Position numbers and translations under genes: made by a program. Shown in pieces: positions 53,943-64,000 of a stretch of DNA of 64,000 bases (position 1 is the first letter of the stretch; each line of letters begins with the position of its first letter). The stretch comes from Odontesthes bonariensis (Eukaryota > Chordata > Actinopteri > Atheriniformes > Atherinopsidae): assembly GCF_027942865.1 (NCBI RefSeq), contig NC_134509.1, positions 26,098,697-26,162,696 of the forward strand, given 5' to 3'. The notes beneath the pieces were generated by a model, which saw only the letters and a list, made by a program, of their open reading frames with translations, ran no database searches and was not told the DNA's origin.

Positions 53943-56900
53943 CGTTGTTTGATTTTTGTTGTTAAAGTTCACCTTTTTGTCTTTTACAGCACAGAGATCA
54001 TCTGTATTCTTCAGGATGCACCTGCAAATTGCCTTCCTCTATTCAAGTTCACTGAGATCTATGAGAAGAAGTTAGTACCTGTCTCGACGACTGGCTTTCA
54101 AACCCTCTTTAATAGTGTTTTGCACTAATTTACAAGACGATAAACTCTACATTAAAAAGTGGATGCGTTTTTAAACTTTGTCTTTATTTTTTTTTATTTT
54201 TTTTATCCCCCGTATCTAGATATTCCCGTAAACTGGCGGTTGGTGACCTCTACAGGCTACCGGACCTGCTTTCAGTGCGGGAACAGGGAGGCTCAAAGCT
54301 TATATGCCTTCTGCAAAATAGCCAAATTCGACAGAGTCCACTAGGATCCTCGCAGTCCCAGGAGGGCTCCTCCTCAAGTGGGAGCCCTGTTGTATTTGAG
54401 GAGCTTGAGTACCACGAGCCTGTTTGCAGACAGCATTATGCACAAAAGGACTTCAGGTATAGAAATGTGGACAGGAGGGGTTAGCAGACTGCCACCTCTT
54501 CCTCCATCACTGATTGGAGTTTTTGTTTGTTGCTTGTTTGTAGTGAGGCTGACTTTGACCCCGACTCCTACAAAATCCCCTTTGTTGTGACGTCGCTGAG
54601 CACCTTAGCCTCTGAGATCCACAGTCTGCTGCAGTCACATGAGGGCACTCTTCCTCTTCTCAGGTATCAAAATAGCTCATTAATCCATGTACAAGCTTTT
54701 TACCTCAAACCTTTTTCCTTTAGACTTGGCAATATTTGCAGTCGTTACAAAGTGACTAATGTGGTTTGATTTCTGTTTAGTTTCCCAGACTGTTATGCTG
54801 CAAAATTCAACCCTCTGCAGCTTGGAAATGAGACGATGGAGGATGGCGTTCCTCTGGAGCATCTCATCACCTGTGTTCCCAGTATCACAATCGTCACAGC
54901 TCAGAATGGCTTCAAAGTCATCAAGTGGGTCCACAACAAACCACCTGCACAAAACTCTGGTAAGAATATTCACAAATGTCAGAATTCTGAAGTAGTTTTT
55001 TTTTTTTTTTTTCTCTAAAGTTCATATCTATTCATTTTTATCACTGCTGTGTGTTTGTTTCCACGCAGAGCCATGGATTCAGCGCTGCAAGAGCCCAGTT
55101 GGCAACCCACAGCTCATCCAGTTTAGCAGAGAGATTATTGATCTGTTGAAGAGTCAGACATCTTGCATCATGCCAATCAGCAAATTCATACCTTTATACC
55201 ACCATCACTTTGCCAAGCAGTGCCGTGTCTCTGACTATGGCTTCTCTAAGTTGCTTGAGCTTCTGGAGGCTGTGCCACATGTCCTACAGGTATTGTACTG
55301 AGAATAATCTATTATAACCAATTTTTTTTTGTTTTTATGTATTGTTATATTGCTTTTAAAAATGCGTTTTCTTCAATGACAGATCTTGGGTATGGGCACC
55401 AAGCGTTTACTGACCCTAACCCACCGAGCGCAAGTGAAGCGCTTCACCCAAGACCTGCTTAAACTACTTAAGTTTCAAGCCAGCAAGCAAGTGGCAATCA
55501 GGGACTTCATGCAGGCGTATCATTGGTCAGTAAACATTATTTGGAGCTGTTGATGATGGCTTTCACTGTGACTTCCCCTCATAAATAAACTGTCTAAGAA
55601 GAGTTTGGATCATTAGTTTTAGATGTTTGTAATGTGTTCATTTAACTCAGGTGCTTCTCCAGAGACTGGAAGGTAACAGACTACGGCATATGTGACTTGA
55701 TGGACCTGCTGACGGAGATCCCTGACACCACCATCACCATCACACACCAAGCAATGGACACAATCATCTCTGTTCCTAAGAGGGGTCAGTTTAAAACGCT
55801 TGTTTTGGAAAGTGAATCGGAAATGTTAAATACACCACTAGTTTATTTTGAAGACATGAATGAATTCAGATTTGCTTATTTAAAGTGACCCTTTATAAGT
55901 ATTTGCTTAAACTACTTGTGTTAAAATGTTGCCAGTGGTCATCTAATTTACATTAATGTCTGAAGACTGTTTACTTAAAAAGACAGAAGTGGTAAGTTTC
56001 ACTTTGTATCTGCATAATATTTTCTTTAAGAAGTTGCTCCCTCTTGTTTCAGAGCGGACTGTAGAGGAAATGGAGCGAACCAAGCAGTTTGGGAAGGAGG
56101 TGGTGGACCTCCTCCGTCACCAGCCTCACTGCCAAATGCCCTTCAGTAAGTTCATACCTACGTACCACCACCACTTTGGTCGTCAGTGCAAGCTCAGCTA
56201 CTACGGATTCACCAAGCTCATGGAGCTCTTCGAAGCAATTCCCGACGTTCTGATGGTAAGTCGGGTCAAGGAGCGAGATGAAGGGAGATTTTGGTGTGTA
56301 TTGGTGGTTGTAATGTGACGGCAACGGTCTACCCTTGAGTGGGATTTTTTTTTTTTAAATCAATGAAAGTTTATTTTACTCAATGTTATACATTGCTGCT
56401 TGACTCAGTAGGACATTATTCCTATACTCTGGCTACTTTTTTTTTCTATTCTATTTTTTCTTGATTTTATTCAATTCCCTCTCCTCCATCAGGTGTTGGA
56501 ATGCGGCGAGGAGAAGGGCCTGACTCTGACGGAGGTTGAGCGCGTCAAGGCTCTGGCAGCTCAGCTGGTCAAGCTGCTGCGAGCTCAGAAGAACTCCAGT
56601 CTTCCTGTCGGCCAGCTGCTCACAGAGTACAGCAAGACCTTTGGTTATGGTCTCCGTCTTCAGGACTATGACGCAACCTCCCTGCCCGCTCTGCTGGCCA
56701 AACTCTGCCATGTTGTCAAGGTAAGAACACGTGTTCTTACTTGTTTTTCAGCTTTTTTTTTTTTTTTTTTATCTGAAAATCTGAACTGTCCAAATATGAT
56801 GGATTAGTCAGGCCTTTGTCTAACAAAATGAATCTGGGTCAACTAAGAAATTTTAATTGGTACATCTCTAATATTGATGTGTTTGAATGCCTGATTCATC

Positions 56901-59537
56901 TAATTTGGAGCTGTTTTTTGGCATTACCCTACCACTTTGCTTGTGTAACCCTGTACTCTGCTACCTACAATACAGGAGTTCACAAAAAGCCATTTTCTTG
57001 TCATATTCAAGGTGGTGGCTGGCTCAGAAGGTCGGGAAGTGCAGCTGATCAACAGGAAGTCTCTGAGGTTGCTGACCTCCCAGCTGCTGGCTCTGCTCAT
57101 GTCCCAAGAAAACGATCAACTCACCAAGGGGATGAAGGTGGAGGAGTTGAGCCAGCGCTACCTCACAGCTCAGGGAAACCTGCTAAATCCATGTGAATAT
57201 GGGTTCCTCTCCCTGAGCGAGTTACTCAAGAGTCTCCCATATCTTGTGGAGGTAGGAACAAGAATTTTCCTTCCAGAAGCTTAATGATTTTACATTTGCC
57301 TTCTTAAAAGTTAATGTCTGTGACCTTTTCTCTTTTTCCTCCAGCTGTACCATGAAGAAAATGATGAAGATGGACCACTACCACTGGCTGGAAACACAGC
57401 CAGTGGTAGTGGGGATGAATGGGTGAGGCTCACCAGGCTTTACCAGTTTGCTCGTAACGTCTGTGCGCTGCTCCACACTTACCATTACAACCAGATCTTC
57501 CTGACTGAGTTCCAGGGGGCTTATAGCAAATTTACAGGCTGCAGCCTTGAACCACGCTTTTACGGATGCTTCAGCACTGATGAGCTTCTCAGCGCCATTC
57601 CACAGGTGGACATGTCTTTGTTGTATTCATTTGTTCATGTCAACTAGAACAGTTGTCAAACTTTACAAAGTGAAAAAAGAGGCCTCTCTTAAAGAGGTGC
57701 CTCTGTTCACACAACCTGTAGTTTGTATTATTCTGATACAGTTATCTTTGTTTGTTTGAACTCTTTTTGTGGATTGTTTGTGGCTGTATTGTCAGGTGGT
57801 TTGGATCAAAGGGCACGGTCACAAGAGGATTATCGTTTTGAAGAACGATATGAAAGGTAAAGGCTTATTTCTCAGTGCATGTTTAATTAGTCTAAGCCAA
57901 TATGTTTAAATCAGACTCGATGACCTTGTTGATTGATGACTGAAGGATAAGCTGTGGCTGTGATTTAATGAGATGTGCCTGCGCGGTGTATACATGCCAT
58001 GATCATATGGGGTTTTTTGTGTTTTTAGCTAGAGCAAGCTCTTCAGTGCCCAACAGTCCCCAGCCAGGAGAGAACATCGAGAGCCCGAGAGACAGTCCTG
58101 TTAGCACTGCAACATCTGGAACCCAGAGTCCAGGTGATATGCATTTCCTCATATAGACTGGCCAAGATTGTTCACGTCCGAACCCTCGGGTACCCCCAAA
58201 AGGCAGAGTTGTTGTTTCAGACTTCACTTGATTCATACAAACACCCAAAGATTTCAGATCGATACGACATGAACCATTTTAAAACAGCACCACTAATCCC
58301 ATACTAGTCCTCAAGCCTGTTTGCCATGGTGCTGCAGCCAATGGTATCAAAAGCAAAGGTGAGCTCCAATAAAACCAAAGCAGTGTTTTCTGCTGCCATC
58401 AAAATGTCACTGGAAACTAAACTGGAAAGTAAAGCAGTTTCAGTGGAGTGCAGTTTTCTAAAACCAGACTGTAAAATATCCAAAACATTGTTTTGGGTTT
58501 TTTTTTTTTCTCCAAGAAATTTGATTGCTCTACTACTTTTTTTTATTTTTATTTTTTTCCAAAATCTTTAACGTAAAAGGTTGTCAGGATATATGGCCTG
58601 TAACTGTTTGCAAGAGATGGGTCCAGCTTGTTTAAAGAAGCTGGGAACTGAGCCAGTATGAAGAGCGGTATTAATCATTCCACTATACAGGAGCCAGTAC
58701 AGTCTAACATTGATGAGGAAAAATGGGAAGGAAATCAAGGGGGCTTGAAGTCGGTTTCATATGGCCAAGCAGCATATATGTGGGATCGCCTTCTTGTAAC
58801 AACATGATGAGATTGCATTGGATGAAGTATCTCGAGTCAGGCTGCTCCCCCCTCCTTCAGCCGTCACCGACAGCTGACCACTCATACCAACCTGAGACGG
58901 GGTGTTAAGCTCCTCATGACCTGAAGGATTCTTGCACTTTCTCTCTTTAAAGTTTTCTGCTTACTGCAGTCGCCGCTGCAAAGGTGTCTGTATTTTCAGG
59001 TGGGTTGTTGTTCTCTCTGCCAGGTGGTGATGCAGCTGCAGAGTCGGAGCTGCTGTGTCTAACGTCACCACTGGACCTGTTGTGTGGTCCTGTACCATCC
59101 TGTCTGCCATCACCTCAGCTCCACCCGGACCCAGTCGTCCTCCAGCACATTGACCTAATGCACTTTGAGAAGACTCCACCACCACAGATACCAACAGGTC
59201 AGATTTAGTGTTTCAGGTTCATTTAAGTAGAACTGACTCTGGAGGCATCCATTCAAGTTCCCCCTTTATTTAACTAACATGGTAGCTGCCACTGTCACTT
59301 GCATCTTTGTGTTAGCTCAGTCTGTATTTGTGTGTGACAGTAGAAAGTGCTGAATCTGAAGATCCAGCAGCAGATGATCCACCGGAGCATCCTGGCAGCA
59401 CAGACGACTCTGCAGTCACCAGACCGCCACCGGCTCCTGACATGATGAGCCTTTTGTCCACGAACAGCCCCGGCAGAAGAGCCTCACGCAGCAAAATCAA
59501 ACTAGCTGCCAACTTCTCATTCACAGCAGGCCTATGA
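47281..59537 (+). CDS. marf1: Meiosis regulator and mRNA stability factor 1 (MARF1)
   Basis: MARF1 is an RNA-silencing endonuclease needed for oocyte meiosis in mice. Exons: 47281-47436, 48172-49029, 49264-49426, 49573-49787, 49977-50094, 50189-50361, 51268-51786, 52667-52821, 53056-53217, 53309-53495, 53645-53823, 53990-54070, 54220-54456, 54544-54663, 54781-54959, 55069-55289, 55383-55525, 55651-55784, 56053-56255, 56493-56720, 57012-57251, 57345-57605, 57796-57856, 58029-58133, 59024-59197, 59341-59537. The sum is 5,469 nt, or 1,822 aa (human about 1,742). A Pro/Ser/Cys-rich N-terminus comes first. The NYN RNase domain (about 404-555) has VFWDIENC with Asp-411, NAADDKL and SSDVNF. RRM1 spans about 562-640 and RRM2 about 872-955. 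Eight LOTUS/OST-HTH repeats span about 963-1665. The end is [12 protein letters not shown]. The start MMEGLG matches the human MMEGNG start. Confidence 0.95.
47437..48171 (+). other. marf1 intron, nothing recognisable
   Basis: This 735-bp AT-rich intron ends in a long T-tract before the acceptor at 48171. The donor (AGT/GTATGT at 47437) was chosen because it is the one that keeps frame with NNYMDNRK in the next exon. Confidence 0.5.
49071..49094. repeat. (GT)n microsatellite
   Basis: About 12 GT units lie about 40 bp after the donor of marf1 exon 48172-49029. Confidence 0.95.
50362..51267 (+). other. marf1 intron with a degenerate transposon end
   Basis: This 906-bp intron contains a Tc1-like end near 50,558 and anonymous sequence after it. 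No exon was found. Confidence 0.5.
50556..50960. mobile_element. Degenerate Tc1-like element (different family)
   Basis: The sequence from tacagtgctgacagaaagt onward, through ttttcggactctttcagttttttcacg, resembles the inverted-repeat end of the fish Tc1 family that begins TACAGTGCATCCGGAAAGT. A piece reading ccccacagcatgaag, typical of the interior of that family, follows near 50,923. No opposite inverted repeat was found, so the right border is a guess. Confidence 0.45.
51787..52666 (+). other. marf1 intron, nothing recognisable
   Basis: This 880-bp T-rich intron lies between the RRM1 exon and exon 52667-52821. No repeat or gene was recognised. Confidence 0.5.
58134..59023 (+). other. marf1 intron with a likely dispersed-repeat fragment
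   Basis: This 890-bp intron contains, from about 58,325 to 58,790, sequence of the kind seen in dispersed fish repeats (aaaaccagactgtaaaata, then gtccagcttgtttaaagaag). I could not assign it to a class. A second possible acceptor at 58999 lies 24 nt upstream of the one used in the model. Confidence 0.35.
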
Positions 59538-62200
59538 TCCTCTCACACATCCAGGCCCAGTCTCGTACACGGCAATACTAGTATTCACAAAGCGTAACTC
59601 TGAATAGAAGAGTTGACAGGCCACATCAAACGCACTACATAAAAATGACCCCTGAAGAGTATTTGTGTTGTAACTTCTACATCCCAACAGGCTGTTGCAT
59701 TACTCTGCTTTCTTCTTCTCATCAGCAATCTTTTTTTTGTTTAGTTTTCACTGATGTCCACCAAGCTCTGATTTTTCTCATTGCAGATTTTCTGCAGTTC
59801 TTTAATTTGCTGAATTCAGCTGCTGTAACCTGTTTTTCATCCCAACAGCAGTTGAGTTCAATCACTGTGCATCCTCAGTTTAGAGCCATATCCACTGTGT
59901 TGAGGAACTCGTGCTTACTATGAATGAAACTGAGTTGGTTGTCACTGTGTACAGAGTGTTGTTTAACAATGGGAGGAATGCTAGTGATGAATAACTTGGT
60001 TTTCTGTCAAAATCAAAGAAATGTAGCTGCCCACATTTTCAGTTTGGAACGTTGACATATAAAAGGAAGGTTTTTAGATGGATGTTGTAAGTTAATTATG
60101 TCGAGACACCTTCAGCATTACTTTCTTGTTGTCTCTCCAAAGACAATAACTTTGCTTTAAAACAATATTTTCAAATCTATAGGACTTTTCTTTGTAGGTA
60201 ACCCCGAAAAATGTCGAGCAATCCAGCTCCCAAGCTTCCTGGCTGTCTCATTTTGCAGAATTTTTTAAAAAAAAGTAGTAGCTTATCTCTGAGATAAATT
60301 CTCCTCCTAAAGGAAGCGTACGCATGTTGTTTTTAGTTCCTTCTATACTGTGCAGGGTATTTGGTCGTCTGTGGGAGAGTTTGGTCTAAATGAAGTGGAA
60401 TGAGGGCAGTTCAGTGATGGGACTGAAGAGAAACGGCTGTTTAAGGCCTGGATCAAAAGGTTTTGACTCGCATTGCATCAATGGCTGCTCTCTGGATTTT
60501 TCTTTTTTCTTTTCTTTTTCCCCATTATCATTTACTGACCTAGATCATAGCAAGGTTTTGACTTTTCTCTCTGTGGCCAATAATGAAGGCCTGAAAAGGA
60601 GAAGGGTGGCACTTGATTTTCCTTCTGTGTGTGTGTGTTCTTTGGGCAGCAGATACTGACATACTTTTATTGTTTGTCTTTAGCCAGCAGTCGGTGTGTT
60701 TTGAGTTCTTTTAGCTGTGTTTTGTCCGTGTGCGGTTTACACTGGAGTTGGTGGTGTGAAATGTGCATGGAGTGCATAACTGAGTTTATGCAAAGTGTAA
60801 TCCCAGGAGGAGCAGGCAGGAACAGATGACTTTGTTTAAGATCGGTCTTTATTTCCACCACGATTTTTGGATCGTTTGGCATCTCCCTAGCAGTCGCCTT
60901 GGAAGTGCTCAAGGTTTGTTGAGGTAACCTTTGCTGCTGGTAGGGACTGTACAAGTGGTGGAGTCCGCTCTGAGTTGAAGAGTCTGAGGAGGGCAACAAG
61001 CGCTCCTGAGTTTGATTTTTAATGTCACAGTGGATGGATGTGAGTTTTAGGGGGAGATGGGACGGAGGTTGTGGGTTTGAGGACCAGGCTGGGGGCTTCG
61101 GGAAGCCTCCTGAACAGACTGAACACACAGAGGACCCTCTGCGGCTCTCTGGTATCTACCGGGCTTTTACAATGGCTTGTATTTGCCACGGCGCAGAAAG
61201 AAAGGTGCCATCTCTCCTCCCCACCCTCTCACATCCCACATGGGGTAGTTTTAACTTACAAATGTGCGTTTGATTCTCAACTTTTCTTTGTCTAAAGTGT
61301 TTAATCGGCTGCTGGCTGCTGAAATGCCACCTAATGTCTGCTGCCTGTGAAACTGACCCAGGTGCTGCTGAAGTCAAAGGCAGAGGTTGTTTGTGTTCAG
61401 AGAAAACGCTTGGAGGATGGGTAACAGCCCACTTATTCAGTTTGTTTGCACTTTCTAGTGGATTAAGTCTGTGTTTGAACTATTCTAACATGAATTTTCT
61501 TCGTCAGACTGGATCTCAACTTGGTGTGGAAATAGTCCTACCTCACATCTTCCTAAAATGTGACGTGCAAATCAGAATATTTTTTGGGCTGTTACGGCTT
61601 ATATCTCACGCTATGTTTTATGGACTGTCGGGAAACCACTTTGATTAAAGAGTCGCCGGTTCAGAATAATGATTTAAAATTGTAGGTGGTTCAAAGACAG
61701 AAAATTGCTGCTCACAAGAACATTCTAGATTTGGCAATATGAAGGCATTACTTAGAGAAGTTGCTAGGCTTTGCTGGAACTCAGAGTACTTCAGTGACAA
61801 CTAACTCATATTTTATTGAGTTCTTGTTTTGTTTAGATCAATGAGAAGCTACTGTACCTGTTGAAATATGCATTTATGCATAGTTTTGGTTCATGAAATA
61901 CATGTTTGCAAAGGGGTTTAAATAAGTTATCTTTCCCTGTGCACCTTACTGTGTCTCTTAGTCAGTTGTTCAACAGCAGATTTTAAGGAACTTGTTTATT
62001 CGGCTGTCCTTGAAGCATTTGCCTTGTGATGAATTTTTGTTTACCTGCTCGACAACTGTCTCACTGATGTGTCTGCTCTACGCTCACCTGCCCACTCAGT
62101 CGCATTGTTTTACTGCCTTGCTGCACCAGATGTGGTTGTAACGGTTATTATTGACGGGACCAAAAAGACTTCCATGAATAAAATGTCACAAGCATCAATT
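59538..62200 (+). other. marf1 3' untranslated region with polyadenylation signal
   Basis: About 2.6 kb without coding character follows the TGA at 59535-59537. AATAAA is at 62177-62182. No earlier canonical signal in good context was noticed. It is T-rich with a short (GT)n near 60,626. Confidence 0.65.
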
Positions 62201-62244
62201 CTGCTTCTCCTGTTTCTGTGAATCACAAAAAAAACACACGGAGC

Positions 62245-63842
62245 ACATTCCTGAAAGATGCTCTTTATTTAAACATATATGTACAAGTGGTTTAAGCTTT
62301 TCTGCATATTTGCTCAATAGTCATCATTGGGACCCTCATAAATTCACTACAACTACAGAGCTCTAAGTTATCGGTAGGAAGGAAAAGTGACAAAGCATTA
62401 GGTTGGTTGACACGAGTCACTAATGTCCTAAATACACTCAAACACACACACAGTCTATTGGAGGCATTCACAAGAGTTGCATTAATTTCCTGGCGTTTAT
62501 CATAAAAATGCAAGACTAAGTTCAAAGGATGCAAATTGTTTGTCTGCGATATTCGTAACCACTATGAATGAAGTCTTACTACCACAGTTAATATTTCCCA
62601 GTAGCCGATGGTGATGCGTTGACTGCAGAATGAGCAAGCATGATGACAAAAGAGTCAAGTGTTGGTATTTACAGGCCTTGAAATCATGATCTGGGTAACC
62701 AAAAACACAACAAAAGTGAGTCATGAGCAGCTGCATGCCAGTATGCATTCTCTACAGTGAGCTATGCCAAGGTTGGGCTATATTTTAGTGTCAACTTTCT
62801 GACCAAGTTTCCATTTATTATAATGCAGAAATTCTTGAACATTCTGCCTTCCCAGCATGGTTTTATTGCAGTAGAACGTCAGTGGATTTTCTCATTTTAC
62901 CCAATAACTGTCTATTACCTGAGAGGCCTTTCAATCATCTCATTTATCTTGAAGTACAACACTGAATCCATAAATTGAATTGTCGTAATTCATTTTACTC
63001 CACCCAGGAGATGCCACGGGTTCACCTGTGTGGCACATAAATCCTGCTAATTTGCACCGAGCCTCATATGATCCAGCTTTGTAGCAGCGTTTGCAGTCGT
63101 GCGTTGCTTTGGTGCAGCAAACGGGCTTCTCATTAGGTTTTTCTGTTAATTTGTTAGCGATTGGTGACTGCTGCAGACTTAGTTCATCTGTAAACTCAGT
63201 GAAAACATTGTTCACTTGTCATACAAAAGCATCCACTTGCTGCTGGTCTTAACCAGCATTTACGCACCAGTTTGTGAGTCATTTATACGGAGGCCGTGTT
63301 CTCAATATCATAAGAATGCTGAGTTTAAGAGCTCCTGAAAGCTTCATTTGAGGTTCATTTGTGGGTGTTGAGCTGCTTGAATGAAAGAAAGAAAACCCTT
63401 TTGTCAAACATGACCGAATGAAAACGTTTTTGTTTTTTTTCCATGTCAGACAGAGAACCCCATCACTTAGTGATGTAGACGTTGTGCTTGTACTATCAGA
63501 TGCATCATCAGCTTAAAGGAATGTAACATGATGGAACGATTTGATCTGCCTCTGAGTCAACAGACTGAATAAATATAGCAACATAGAGTAATCGGATTTT
63601 ATTTACAGTTCTGGTCAAAGCTTCCCCGCTCTTTACTTTACTTACAGACCCTCCTTACTCTTAACTTTCCCTTGAAAACTGATTAGGGATCAGTTCCCAA
63701 ACGCCTACAGTTAAGGTGTAAATCTGATTCCTGAGCAGGTTCAAGGGCAAACCGCTGCCTGTGGTTCTCTGAGTAACAGGAAGTGATCATGTCATGTGAG
63801 CGCTGTGACACGGAGTCGGAGCCTTAAAGAGGTCATTGTCAG
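62245..63842 (-). other. bmerb1 3' untranslated region with polyadenylation signal
   Basis: A minus-strand AATAAA lies at 62269-62264 (TTTATT on the plus strand). From the bmerb1 stop codon leftward to this signal there are about 1.6 kb with no coding frame. The predicted end is about 45 bp from the marf1 end. Confidence 0.55.
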
Positions 63843-63965
<123 letters not shown>

Positions 63966-64000
63966 TCATTAAAAGAAAAAGAAAAAGATATAAGTAGATG

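Noticed and set aside
58325..58790. Possible extra marf1 exon
   Set aside because: No splice sites keep frame and the sequence looks like a dispersed repeat.

Overview
The window is vertebrate nuclear DNA, almost certainly from a teleost fish. It holds multi-exon genes with GT-AG introns. The spliced proteins read as fish orthologues of human 16p13.11 genes, and the introns carry Tc1/mariner relics and microsatellites typical of fish. It contains no prokaryotic features. No species can be named from sequence alone. All exon models were built by hand from reading frame, splice-site consensus and remembered protein families; each keeps an open frame across every junction.

Layout, left to right. 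(1) About 1-32,215, plus strand: the smooth-muscle myosin heavy chain gene (myh11). It has 40 constitutive coding exons (1,969 aa) and two candidate alternative exons at the places used by mammals: an SM-B-type loop-1 exon (14404-14430) and an SM2-type stop-containing tail exon (30696-30728). (2) 36,042 to about 39,600, minus strand: nde1, 8 coding exons, 345 aa, convergent with myh11. (3) 40,753-44,925, minus strand: a pannexin-1 gene, 5 coding exons, 383 aa. (4) About 46,570-62,200, plus strand: marf1, 26 coding exons, 1,822 aa, with a NYN RNase domain, two RRMs and eight LOTUS/OST-HTH repeats. (5) From about 62,245 to the right edge, minus strand: the last coding exon and 3'UTR of bmerb1 (C16orf45-like), ending in a CaaX-type tail and lying tail-to-tail with marf1.

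The order bmerb1-marf1-nde1-myh11 matches what I remember of human 16p13.11; panx1 is the added gene. The genes form a conserved neighbourhood, not a pathway: contraction (myh11), dynein/centrosome function (nde1), ATP-release channel (panx1), RNA silencing in germ cells (marf1) and a bMERB-domain cytoskeletal protein (bmerb1).

Repeats: four copies of one Tc1-like family (about 14.7, 24.7, 29.5 and 45.4 kb) share the same internal deletion junction. There is also a separate TIR-bounded mariner-like element at 7753-8245, a degenerate Tc1-like end near 50.56 kb, a non-LTR retrotransposon scrap near 40 kb, a 12-bp minisatellite at 32.55 kb and several microsatellites. I found no CRISPR array, tRNA, rRNA or wholly new multigene system. 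The most notable observations are the isoform exons, the pannexin differences (pore residue and short tail), the shared transposon deletion and paired CArG-type sites upstream of the first myh11 coding exon.
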